Of a DNA stretch of 64,000 bases, positions 1-8,800 are shown in pieces. The position numbers were made by a program, and so were the translations under genes. The DNA comes from JBEISR01 sp044371425 (GTDB taxonomy: Bacteria; Planctomycetota; Planctomycetia; Pirellulales; Pirellulaceae). The stretch lies in assembly GCA_044371425.1 (NCBI GenBank), contig JBILTR010000022.1, forward strand, positions 25,593 to 89,592. Direction: 5' to 3'. The notes below the pieces were generated by a model. That model did not search any database, had not been told where the DNA came from, and saw only the letters and a program-made list of their open reading frames with translations. Each line of letters starts with the position of its first letter. The stretch's first letter is position 1.

Positions 1-1608
1 GGGGTTCACCGTCAAGTCGTTGTCTCGCGCATTCTCACCGACGATCATCCCTTCGTAAATCTCTTCCCCTGGACCGACGAACAGCTCGGCCCTCTCCTGA
101 AGATTGAACAGTGCGTAGGGAACCGCTTTCCCGGCGACCATGGAGACCAATACCCCGTTGCTACGTCGAGGCACATCCGCCTCCATCAAACGGTAGTCGC
201 GGAAGCGGTGGTGGACGATCGCCGTACCCTGAGTCGCGTTCAGCATTCTGGTGCGCAGACCAATCAGTCCACGAGCTGGAATGATGAACTTCATCAGGGT
301 GTAGTCCCCGCGAGGCGACATCTCTTCCAACAGACCGCGGCGATTGCCGACCATCTCCATTACCGGTCCAACGCGGTCGGTGGGGACTTCCACATGCAGC
401 GTCTCAAACGGCTCATGCAGTTTCCCCTGGATTTCCTTGAGCACCACTCGGGGCTTCCCGACCGAAAGCTCATAGCCTTCACGGCGCATCGTTTCAATCA
501 GAACGGAAAGGTGCAGAACCCCCCGGCCTCGCACGGCAAAGGCATCGCTATTTTCAATCGGTCGAACGCGAAGCGCCACATTGCGTTCCAGCTCACGCTC
601 CAGCCGCGATTTCAGTTGTCGCGTCGTCACGTACTTCCCTTCGCGACCTGCCAAGGGCGAACTGTTGATCGTAAAAATCATCTCCAGAGTGGGTTCATCG
701 ACGGTCAATCGTGGCAGAGGCATCAGTTGCCCACGATTGCAGATGGTATCGCCGATTTCGACGTTGCTGAGCCCGACGACAGCGACGACGTCGCCGGCGG
801 TTGCCTGATCGACATCGACACGTCCCAACTTATCGAACACCGAGAGACCAGCCACCTGAGCTGGTTCGATGCGGTCTCCCGTTTTCGACAGATCGACCTG
901 CTGGTTCTTGGAGATTTTTCCCGACTGGATGCGACCGATCGCGATACGGCCGACGAATTCGGACCAATCGAGATTGGTCACCAGCATCTGAAGTGGTGCG
1001 TCGGGCTGGACATCCGGCCCGGGAATACGATCGACGATCATGTCCAAAAGCGGTTTCATCGAATCGCCGCGAACTTTCGGGTCGGTGGTGGCGTACCCTT
1101 CGCGCGCCGAAGCAAAGATATAGTCGAAGTGATCGAGGTATCTCTCACCTCCAAGGTCGACCAGCAGCATCAACGCTTCGTCGACAACTTCGGCTGCTCT
1201 GGCATCCGGTCGGTCGATTTTGTTGATGACAACAATCGGTTTGACACCGACTTCCAAAGCCTTCGAGAGAACAAAACGGGTCTGGGGCATCGGTCCTTCC
1301 GCGGCATCCATCAGCACCAAAGCGCCGTCAGCCATCCGCACCACCCGCTCGACCTCCCCGCCAAAGTCGGCGTGGCCGGGCGTGTCGATCAGATTGATTT
1401 TGATTCCCTGGTAGGGGATGGCGATGTTCTTTGCAAGAATCGTGATCCCACGCTCCCGCTCCAGATCATTGCTGTCCAGTATCCGCTCGCCCTGCAATTG
1501 GGAATCCCGGAACTGCCCGCTTTGTTTGAGCAAGCAATCGACCAGCGTCGTTTTGCCGTGATCGACGTGAGCGATAATGACAATGTTTCGAAGGTCGTCC
1601 CGACGCAT
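1..1608 (-). CDS. typA: Ribosome-associated GTPase TypA/BipA (C-terminus cut by window edge)
   Basis: This is a translational GTPase of the EF-G/LepA superfamily; family members act on the ribosome in stress adaptation and late 50S assembly. The minus strand reads MRRDDLRNIVIIAHVDHGKT from 1608, so the P-loop (AHVDHGKTT) starts near residue 13. It is followed by ERERGITI (switch I), DTPGHADFGGEVERV (switch II) and NKIDRPDA. The frame is open to base 1, where it reads DLTVNP, a position about 70 residues before the usual end of TypA (roughly 605-615 residues). The 536 visible codons therefore lack only the C-terminal tail. The ATG at 1608 places the P-loop at the family's normal distance from the N-terminus. 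A GAGAG sequence lies just upstream. The preceding gene on this strand ends in an intrinsic terminator, so typA is probably transcribed from its own promoter within 1609-1760. Long plus-strand frames opposite it are antisense shadows. Confidence 0.95.
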   Translation of the reverse strand, partial: MRRDDLRNIVIIAHVDHGKTTLVDCLLKQSGQFRDSQLQGERILDSNDLERERGITILAKNIAIPYQGIKINLIDTPGHADFGGEVERVVRMADGALVLMDAAEGPMPQTRFVLSKALEVGVKPIVVINKIDRPDARAAEVVDEALMLLVDLGGERYLDHFDYIFASAREGYATTDPKVRGDSMKPLLDMIVDRIPGPDVQPDAPLQMLVTNLDWSEFVGRIAIGRIQSGKISKNQQVDLSKTGDRIEPAQVAGLSVFDKLGRVDVDQATAGDVVAVVGLSNVEIGDTICNRGQLMPLPRLTVDEPTLEMIFTINSSPLAGREGKYVTTRQLKSRLERELERNVALRVRPIENSDAFAVRGRGVLHLSVLIETMRREGYELSVGKPRVVLKEIQGKLHEPFETLHVEVPTDRVGPVMEMVGNRRGLLEEMSPRGDYTLMKFIIPARGLIGLRTRMLNATQGTAIVHHRFRDYRLMEADVPRRSNGVLVSMVAGKAVPYALFNLQERAELFVGPGEEIYEGMIVGENARDNDLTVNP

Positions 1609-1760
1609 CAGTGCTCTCGAAAGGTGGTGTGGCCTGCTGCCGATCCCTGGCGATCCCAACCGAAAATCCAGACCCAGATTTCGGGAAACCGATTATTCGA
1701 TCCCCGCCAAACGACAGGGACCAGCCATGCGGAACCAGTAGAACCGAAGCCTACCAAAAC

Positions 1761-1786
1761 AAAAAGGCCAACCTTGCGGTTGGCCT
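1761..1786 (-). terminator. Intrinsic terminator of the His-rich lipoprotein gene
   Basis: A perfect 9-bp stem (AGGCCAACC at 1765-1773, GGTTGGCCT at 1778-1786) has a 4-nt loop. On the minus strand it is followed by TTTTTG TTTTGG. It lies about 40 bp after the stop codon of the minus-strand gene ending at 1824 and upstream of typA, so it separates the two. Confidence 0.85.
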
Positions 1787-1823
1787 GGAATTCATTTGGC
1801 CTGCTAAGCACCTCTCCAATCGG

Positions 1824-2345
1824 TCAGTGATCGTGGTCATGACCGTGGTCATGCTCCAGCTTCGCCGTCTCCTTCTTGCCGTCGACGGTGACCACCAGAT
1901 TGGCCACCACCCCATCTCCGACCCCTAGTGCCGTCACCAATTCCGGGTTCTTGATGGTGAAGATCGACCCTTCGATGCCGTGGTTATCCTTGGCCGCAAC
2001 CTCTAGCTTGGAGCTGTTCTGGGCAGCGTCGCCCACCTTCCACTCGATTTCGACCGACTCCACCTTCTTACCGGAGGCGACCAGTTCCTCCAAGTAGACC
2101 GTCACGACCCCCGCCTCGTCATCATGAGTCCACTCGGCATGCGCTCCCGAAGGATCCAGATGCAGCAGATGCCCGCCATGCTCCCCATGATCCCCATGGT
2201 CATGATGAGCGTGATCATCGTGGCCGTGGTCGTCGTGACCTGAAGTCGGCGAGGTCTTCACTGCGGTTGAACCGGGACCAGCCGAAGGCTGGCAACCGGC
2301 GGTGAGAAAACACACCATCCCAATCAAAGCAACCAGCCAGCGCAT
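1824..2345 (-). CDS. His/Asp-rich putative metal-binding lipoprotein
   Basis: This 173-residue protein starts MRWLVALIGMVCFLTAGC, a short lipoprotein signal peptide with lipobox LTAGC, so it should be lipid-anchored outside the cytoplasm. The mature N-terminus (about residues 37-62) is a run of His, Asp and Gly (HDDHGHDDHAHHDH and following). The C-terminus ends EHDHGHDHDH. Between them lies an ordinary acidic, probably beta-rich domain of about 100 residues. His/Asp tails of this kind bind Zn, Ni or Cu in known exported metal chaperones; metal binding here is inferred from composition only. The ATG at 2345 is preferred over an in-frame GTG at 2366, because GGAG lies 9 nt upstream and the signal peptide starts at once. 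The gene lies 106 bp after the HMA-like lipoprotein on the same strand and is followed by a terminator, so the two may be cotranscribed. I do not recognise a named family. Confidence 0.85.
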   Translation of the reverse strand: MRWLVALIGMVCFLTAGCQPSAGPGSTAVKTSPTSGHDDHGHDDHAHHDHGDHGEHGGHLLHLDPSGAHAEWTHDDEAGVVTVYLEELVASGKKVESVEIEWKVGDAAQNSSKLEVAAKDNHGIEGSIFTIKNPELVTALGVGDGVVANLVVTVDGKKETAKLEHDHGHDHDH

Positions 2346-2451
2346 TCGTTGGTACTCCGTAACCACTGCCTGCCCTCCGGAAACAGTTCCCTAACCGATG
2401 ACCATCCCGAGACTCCATCCACTTCGCACGGCACCAGCGCCAAGAGGCTGA

Positions 2452-2844
2452 TTACTTGGCTGCTGCACCGTCAAAACCCGCCTTGTCCAAGGCAGCGATC
2501 GCCTTGTCCAGCTCGAAGCCGGCACTCGTTTTGATCAATACGGTGCGGTCGTTGATTTCGTCTTCTTTGGCCTGAGGTGCCAGTTCGACCGCAGCAACGC
2601 CTGCCTGCGATTCCAGAGTCTTTTTGACTTCGGGCCAGCAGCTATGTGGGCAAGACATCGTAGGAACCGACAGGGAGACGGTTTTGACCTCCACCGAGTT
2701 ACCGGCCTTCGGTGCCTCGACAGCGGCGCTGGTGGTGCCACTGGAGCCTTTGGCGGGGGCCGCGGGCGGCTTGACAGACTCTGGCGGGGTGCAACCAGCC
2801 ACGGCAAACATCGAAACAAAGGCCAGCGTCATCATCCGTCGCAT
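2452..2844 (-). CDS. Lipoprotein with heavy-metal-associated (HMA)-like domain
   Basis: This 130-residue protein begins MRRMMTLAFVSMFAVAGCTPP, a signal peptide with lipobox AVAGC. A Pro/Ala/Ser linker follows to about residue 55. The C-terminal ~70 residues have the beta-alpha-beta-beta-alpha-beta order of an HMA domain: VKTVSLSVPTMSCPHSCWP, then VKKTLESQAGVAAVELA, then a second helix near the end (LDKAIAALDKAGFDG). The canonical metal loop is MxCxxC; here it is MSCPHSC, a CxxxC spacing, so the metal geometry may differ. HMA domains normally sit on cytosolic copper chaperones or P-type ATPases; an exported lipid-anchored one suggests periplasmic metal capture. The ATG at 2844 has AGAGAGGA 8 nt upstream and puts the signal peptide at the N-terminus; in-frame codons further upstream are not protein-like. 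A sigma-70-like promoter lies at 2920-2948. Confidence 0.85.
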   Translation of the reverse strand: MRRMMTLAFVSMFAVAGCTPPESVKPPAAPAKGSSGTTSAAVEAPKAGNSVEVKTVSLSVPTMSCPHSCWPEVKKTLESQAGVAAVELAPQAKEDEINDRTVLIKTSAGFELDKAIAALDKAGFDGAAAK

Positions 2845-3325
2845 CGATACATCCTCTCTTTTGGACCTATTGCCCAAGCGTCGTAGGGTGCACAGCGACC
2901 CTTCGACATCCCTATGGGTATTACGTACATTCCGCGAGCGTCGTTCAATCGTTTTGTTCGATTCAAACGACCGTCCCCAGTGTACGGCGACTGGTCCCGA
3001 TTGCAAAGTCGCCAGCAGAGTTGTCCCCAATCGCTTAGGTCTCCCGCCAGACCTCCCTGCCACCCTAAATTGGCTCGATACTTCCTGCCCCGTCCAGGGT
3101 TGGTTCCCTTAGTGCCCGCACTTTCTGAAATCTCCGCTTGCCGCGGTTCCAGAAGCCCACTTCGGTCATTTTCGGAAAATCCGACTTGCCTGAAACGGTC
3201 CGCAGGTACACTTTTCAAAGAGTTCAACGGAGCGGACGCCAAGCCAGAAGCTTGGAGACCGAACCTGAAAGCCGACCGAAGAAGCAAACCAACCAGGGAT
3301 CATGCGTACACCAAGGAATCATTCC
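2845..3325. other. Divergent intergenic region
   Basis: About 480 bp separates the HMA-like lipoprotein gene (minus) from the EF-hand gene (plus). It holds the candidate minus-strand promoter at 2920-2948 and the AAGGA ribosome-binding site (3313-3317) of the EF-hand gene. No RNA gene or convincing small ORF was seen. Confidence 0.6.
2920..2948 (-). promoter_or_regulatory. Candidate promoter of the HMA-like lipoprotein gene
   Basis: On the minus strand TTGAAC (2948-2943) and CGTAAT (2925-2920) are separated by 17 nt. Each hexamer matches 4 of 6 sigma-70 consensus positions. It lies about 75 bp upstream of the ATG at 2844. This is a pattern match only. Confidence 0.35.
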
Positions 3326-4771
3326 ATGTCTTCGCCGAAGCATCTTGCAAGTGCGATTCTCGTCATGACTTCCGTTGCAGGCAGTGCGACTGCGCAGCCT
3401 CCGGGCATGGGCGGCCCGCCAGGAATGATGATGGGTGGGCCTGGCATGATGATGGGAGGTCCGGGAATGATGATGGGAGGTCCCCCCGGAGGCGAGGGTT
3501 TTGGGCGAGGAGGATTTCGCGGTGGTTTTGACCCAAGCAGTTTTCTGTCGCGCCTTGATTCCAATGGCAACGGGTCGCTGGACCCCGACGAAATGCAAGG
3601 CCCCGCCCGCTTCATGCTCGATCGCATGGCTCAGGGGAATCCTCGGCTGGACTTGAGCAAACCGATTCCCCTTTCGACGATCACGCAGGAGTTCGAGCGG
3701 ATGCGGGCCGAGCGGATGGGTGGGGGAGGTAGCAGCTGGGGCGGTGGCGGATGGGGCGGCGGCTGGGGTGGCGGCGAAGGGGATGACAGCACCGGCCCTG
3801 GGGCGGTCGAACTGGTCAAGGGATTTGGAGTCGCGGACGAACGAACTGCGCCGCCTGGCTTCGGCCCCAAGGCGGAAGTTTCGACGGTGAAAGTGGAGCC
3901 GCAGGACTTGGCCGAAGCGGAAGATCGAATTCGTCGCTACGACCGCAATCGAGACAGCCTGTTGGACGAAGAAGAACTGCGAAACGGCAGATGGTCGGAC
4001 AACCCGATGCAATACGACCGAAACCAAGACAAGAAGCTGACCTCCGCCGAGCTAGCGGTCCGCTATGCTCGTCGGCGCTTGGCGGAATCGAGCGGGCAGC
4101 AGGGAGGGGATCAAGGACGAGGTGGAGAGGATCGCCGATCTCGTGGCGGATGGGGAGGGGGCTGGAATCCAAGCGGCGGTGGGGAAGGGGGGGATCCGGG
4201 GCGCGGAGGTGGTGGCGAATCGAAAGAAGCGACCGCCGAGTCTGCCTGGAAGGATCGTGCCAGCTTCCGTGTGGCAAACTCGGGATCGGGACGCACCACC
4301 GGTTTGCCCGAGTGGTTCACTCGGGATGATGCCAATCGGGATGGACAAATTTCCATGAACGAATTCGCGACGCGCTGGGACGAAAGCGTTCTGAAGGAAT
4401 TCCTTCGTTTTGATACCAATGGAGATGGCGTCATCACGGCCAAAGAATGCCTAGCGGCGGTGAAAAATGGAGTCCTTCGCGGCAGCAGCGGTTCCTCCAG
4501 TAGCAACATGGCGGCCACGGCTTCCGGCAGCAGCTCGGCAGGTAGTACCCCCGGTGCCGGAACGGTCCCAAGGGACGGTTTGCCCGAGGGTGCTGAAGAA
4601 AAATGGGTGGTCTGGTGCGAAAAGAAAATCCTCGAGAAGGACGCCAACAAAAACGGCTACCTCTCGGTTGATGAATGGTCTGCATCCAACGGCGATTTCG
4701 GCAAAGTCGACGCCGACGGAGATGGGCAAGTCAGCTTAGCCGAGTACTACGTTTTCCGAAGGAAAAAGTAG
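3326..4771 (+). CDS. Exported EF-hand protein with Met-rich GMMMGGP repeats
   Basis: This 481-residue protein has a signal peptide (MSSPKHLASAILVMTSVAGS, cleavage near ATAQ). The mature N-terminus is low-complexity: GMGGPPGMMMGGPGMMMGGP and a further copy. At least seven EF-hand-type loops follow: LDSNGNGSLDPDE, YDRNRDSLLDEEE, YDRNQDKKLTSAE, DDANRDGQISMNE, FDTNGDGVITAKE, KDANKNGYLSVDE and VDADGDGQVSLAE. Gly/Trp/Ser-rich linkers separate them. EF-hand loops bind calcium; exported multi-EF-hand proteins are common in planctomycetes, usually without known function. The start at 3326 is chosen because AAGGA lies 8 nt upstream and the signal peptide begins there. The in-frame ATG at 3302 has an AGGG only 3 nt away. 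The gene stands alone between divergent and convergent neighbours. Confidence 0.85.
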   Translation: MSSPKHLASAILVMTSVAGSATAQPPGMGGPPGMMMGGPGMMMGGPGMMMGGPPGGEGFGRGGFRGGFDPSSFLSRLDSNGNGSLDPDEMQGPARFMLDRMAQGNPRLDLSKPIPLSTITQEFERMRAERMGGGGSSWGGGGWGGGWGGGEGDDSTGPGAVELVKGFGVADERTAPPGFGPKAEVSTVKVEPQDLAEAEDRIRRYDRNRDSLLDEEELRNGRWSDNPMQYDRNQDKKLTSAELAVRYARRRLAESSGQQGGDQGRGGEDRRSRGGWGGGWNPSGGGEGGDPGRGGGGESKEATAESAWKDRASFRVANSGSGRTTGLPEWFTRDDANRDGQISMNEFATRWDESVLKEFLRFDTNGDGVITAKECLAAVKNGVLRGSSGSSSSNMAATASGSSSAGSTPGAGTVPRDGLPEGAEEKWVVWCEKKILEKDANKNGYLSVDEWSASNGDFGKVDADGDGQVSLAEYYVFRRKK

Positions 4772-4855
4772 GACTCACCGTCCCGATCTGGCTTCATCCC
4801 GCTGGTCTGAAGCCCTCTGCATGACGGTGCCATCGGCTTCGATTTGTCTCGATCG

Positions 4856-5446
4856 CTAACCGAGCTCAATTTTCGTTCCGAGCAATTCGACGAACGCTCG
4901 GATCCAGGCCGGGTGAGCTGGCCAGGCGGGGGCGGTGACGAGATTTCCGTCGACATGAGCCGATGTGAAGTTGGCATTGGGATCGACATACGTCGCGCCA
5001 GCCAACTGGACCTCCGCGCGTACCGCCGGATAGCAACTGCATTTTCTCCCTTGGAGCACCCCGGCAGCCGCCAGGATCTGAGGACCGTGGCAAATCGCCG
5101 CGATCGGCTTCTTGTGACGATCGAATGCTTGGACAATTTCAAGCACCCTCCGATTGAGGCTCAGGTACTCAGGAGCCCGGCCACCTGGGATCACCAGGCC
5201 GTCGAATGCGTCGGCGTCTACCTGATCGAAATCGCCATTGAGCACGAAACGATGACCAGGCTTCTCGGAATAGGTCTGGTGCCCCTCGAAGTCATGGATG
5301 GCGGTGGCGACCCAGTCGCCGGCCTTTTTATCGGGGCAGACCGCGGAGCATGGATGTCCAAGCATCAGCAGCATCTGCCACGGCACCATTACCTCGTAGT
5401 CTTCGACGAAATCCCCGACCAGAAACAGAATCTTCTTGGCTCCCAT
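4856..5446 (-). CDS. DJ-1/PfpI family protein (glutamine amidotransferase-like)
   Basis: This 196-residue protein, MGAKKILFLVGDFVEDYEVM, has the class I glutamine amidotransferase-like fold of the DJ-1/PfpI family. Members include proteases, glyoxalases/deglycases and chaperones. The conserved N-terminal acidic residue lies in GDFVEDYE. The nucleophile elbow is AAICHGPQILAAAG (Cys near residue 118), preceded by GLVIPGGRAPEYL. The length matches single-domain members. The start at 5446 has AAGGAG 9 nt upstream; longer in-frame extensions lack coding character. It lies convergent to the EF-hand gene with an 84-bp gap. The family assignment is firm, but the substrate or activity cannot be read from sequence. 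Confidence 0.9.
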   Translation of the reverse strand: MGAKKILFLVGDFVEDYEVMVPWQMLLMLGHPCSAVCPDKKAGDWVATAIHDFEGHQTYSEKPGHRFVLNGDFDQVDADAFDGLVIPGGRAPEYLSLNRRVLEIVQAFDRHKKPIAAICHGPQILAAAGVLQGRKCSCYPAVRAEVQLAGATYVDPNANFTSAHVDGNLVTAPAWPAHPAWIRAFVELLGTKIELG

Positions 5447-5853
5447 GGAATGCAGCTCCTTCGAGTCATTGGTGCGGTGGACGATGGCGGGTGGAAGGCA
5501 GGCCGTCATCTTGAGAGAGGCAGGGCGAAGCGGCAAGGAGTCACCGGATCGCCTGGGAAAAAAAATTTCCAACTTTCCAAATCGCCTTGACTCACCAGGA
5601 AAAACCAAGTAATTCCCGCATTCAACCCACGCCCATCGACAGCGTCGCTGAGCTTTTGGAAAGGTTTGACGGATAAACCGATTAATCCAGAAGTGCCTGG
5701 AAAGACGATTGTAAGACCAGTAGCGGAATCTGGCATTTCGATACGGGCTTCGGGCGTTGCCGGTGGAGCGATGGTCCTCAATGCGGCCAAGGCATGTTGA
5801 TCATCGACCGGACAGTCGCTGGGTTCTAGCAACTGCGAAAAAGGAGAGTCGCG
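5447..5853. other. Divergent intergenic region upstream of the secretin gene
   Basis: About 400 bp lies between the DJ-1/PfpI gene and the secretin. A TTGACT at 5587-5592 has no good -10 partner (GTAATT at 16 nt). The secretin ribosome-binding site AAGGAG is near 5841-5846. No gene was identified. Confidence 0.5.
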
Positions 5854-8800
5854 TTGAGAGAGACAAACCCCTTGAGGAAATGGCAGTGGCTTTGCCTGAG
5901 TGCAGCCACCTCCACACCGGTAGCATGGGTGGCTGGAGCCGTCATGATGACGGCCTGGACGCCGACACAATGCACCGGTCAGTTTGCGCCTCCGAATCTT
6001 TCGGCGGCGCCCAGTGCACCAGCTGGCGGCCTGACGGCCCCTCCGCTGGCCAATGCTTCGCCAACGTCGGGTTCACCGACGAGTGCGTCACCGTCAAGCG
6101 GCCCGACCATTCCAGACGCCAAGGAGGCAATCGAGAAGGCTCGATTCTCCCTTGCCGAAGGGAAGACGACGGTCGCGTTGCAGCGGTATGCGCAAGCCGC
6201 CGCACAGGCCGCCGCTCGGCCGGAACTCATCTCGGACCTTCAGTCGCTCAAGGACCAGTTCCTCAAGAGCGGCGTGACGGAAGTCCAGATGGAAGCGGCC
6301 ATTCGCGGCTACCAAAACCAGATCGCTCGCGGCTTCCAAAATCAAGCTGCCGTGATGAACGCGATGGCAACAGGTGCGGCTGGGCTTCCGGCGGCTTCTG
6401 GAGCCAACCATCCTGCACGCGAACAGGCCGCCGCGATGGCCGCTCAGGCCAAACTCGCTTTGGCGCAAGGCAACCTACCGACCGCTCGCAAATGGATCGA
6501 CCAAGCCACGGCTCTTCAGGTTCCTGAAGCGCAATTCGGCATCAGCCCCAACTCACCTTGGAAGGTGCGGTTGGAGGTGGAGCGAGCCGAGCAGTTGCGG
6601 CAGACTGCGGGTGGCTCACCAGCCGCTCCCGTGCAGCTTGCCAATGGAACCCCCGGGTCACCGCAGAACGTCCAGAATGGGCTTTACCAGCCGCAGGCGG
6701 ACGCCACGATGGTGGCGCCAGCCTCCTCCTCGCAGCAATCCACTGCACCGGCTGCTCAAGCCGCTAGCGCCGTGGAAGGAGCCCAGCTGTACAAGCAAGG
6801 GGTCGACGCGTTGGCTGCAGGAGACAAGGATCGCGCCTTGCAACTGTTCAAGCAGGCCTGGAAAGATGAAGCCCGCCTGGACCCAGCCACTCGCACCCAA
6901 CTGCGCGACAAGCTGACCTTCCTGCAGGCTCGCCCTGCCACGGCTCCGGCCGCAGAGCAGGTGCCGGCTGTACCCGAAGGCAACACCGAAGAGATACAGG
7001 CTCGTCAACGACTCTTCCGCGAAGTGACCGGGGAGCTTGCGTCGGCCGAGGCGATGGTTCAAGACCAGCCTCTGGAGGCGCTCGATCGCATTCAGATGCT
7101 CCGCCAACGGGTCTCGCAAAGTCCTGTCGAGGGAGGATATCGCAAGCAGATGCTGGCGATGGTCGATCGCGTGCTGAACAATGTTCAGGCCTACGTCGAT
7201 CAGAATCGATCAGCAATCGACCTAGCCGCTCGGAACAACCAGATCGAATCGGAAGTCGATCAGCAGGCAGCCAATCAGGTTCGCATGGATTCCGAAATCC
7301 ATCGCATGGTCGATCAGTTCAACGACCTGATGGACAAGGGAATGTATGCCGAGGCGGAGATTGTCGCCAAGAAGGTCGGGGAATTGGCCCCGGATACCGA
7401 AGTGGCGACTCTGATGTACCACAACGCCAAGATCCGACGTCGCTTTGAAGAGTACGAAGCCATTCGTGCCAAGAAAGAGAAGTCGTTTGTCGACGCCATG
7501 AACGACGTCGATCGTTCGATGGTCGCCCCAACAGATGATCAGCCATTCGTTTTCCCAGACGAGTCGGACTGGAAGATGCTGACGAAGATCCGACGCGATA
7601 TCGCCGAAAATGGATCGACCCGTCTGTCACCAGCCGAGCGAGAGATTCGCGAACGGCTGAACGCTCCGGTGACGGTTAGCTTCTCGGAGCGACCATTGCA
7701 GCAGGCGGTCGATACGCTGATGGACATGACTGGCATCGCCATCGTCGTCGATCCGACCGGGCTGACGGCCGAAGGTTTGACCTCGGGCCAACCTGTGACG
7801 CTCGACCTGCGAGGCAAAGAAATCTCGCTCAAGAGCGCCCTGAACCTGATGCTCGATCCACTGGGGCTCACCTACGTCATCGACAACGACGTGCTGAAGA
7901 TCACCAGCCGCCAGACGGCGGTGCGTCGAGCCTACAAGGAAGTGTACGGGGTCAAGGACTTGGTCCTGCCGATCCCCAACTTTGTCAGCGACTACAACAG
8001 TGGACTGGCTGGAGCGATCCAGGCGGCACACATGGCTCAGGGCCAGCAACTTCTGGTCCAGACCTCGGCTCGCAATGGCCTGAGCCTCGGCGGTCAAACC
8101 GAGGCGATCGCCAGCGTCGACCCTGGTCGGCAGGTGTTGGGTCAGATGAACATGCCGATGCCGGCCGGAATGGGCGGTGGGGGACTTCCTCCGATGCCAG
8201 TCAACAACTTTGGTATCGGTGGGAACAATCCGCCAGTGATGGGAAGCGCCCAGGGCAACCCATTCAATACCGGTGGTGGCCAGCTTGGGGGTGCCGCAGG
8301 TGCTGACTTCCAGAGCCTGATTCAGCTGATCACTTCGACCATCGAAAGCAATTGGGAACAGGACGGCGGTACCGACACGATCCAGCAGTTCGATTCGAAT
8401 CTCTCGCTGGTCGTCAGTGCACCGCAGGAAACCCACGAAGCGATCGCCGACCTGCTGACCGCTCTTCGCAGACTGCAAAATCTTCAGGTCACGATCGAAG
8501 TCCGCTTCATCACGCTCACCGACACGTTCTTCGAGCGGATCGGGGTCGACTTCGAATTCCAGATCGACGACAACGTGTCGCGACTTCCTCCGGAAGATGA
8601 AGGTCCATCGGTCTCGATCGGTCTGGATACCGGTCTGATCCCGACCACCGACCTGGACATTCGGTTCACCCAGGATTCCTTCACCAGCACCCGGCCTCCT
8701 TTCGGGATCCCCGACCTGGAAGCTGGTGCACGCTTCGGCTTTGCCATCCTCAGCGACCTGGAACTGTTCTTCCTCCTGGAAGCAGCTCAGGGGAACAGCC

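Noticed and set aside
208..1830. A 540-codon plus-strand open frame
   Set aside because: It lies opposite typA, whose minus-strand product has all GTPase motifs. The plus-strand translation is His/Asp/Arg-rich with no domain.
3405..3490. Short tandem repeats as a possible CRISPR or DNA repeat array
   Set aside because: They are codon-level repeats encoding GMMMGGP inside the EF-hand protein; no spacers. No CRISPR array was found anywhere in the window.
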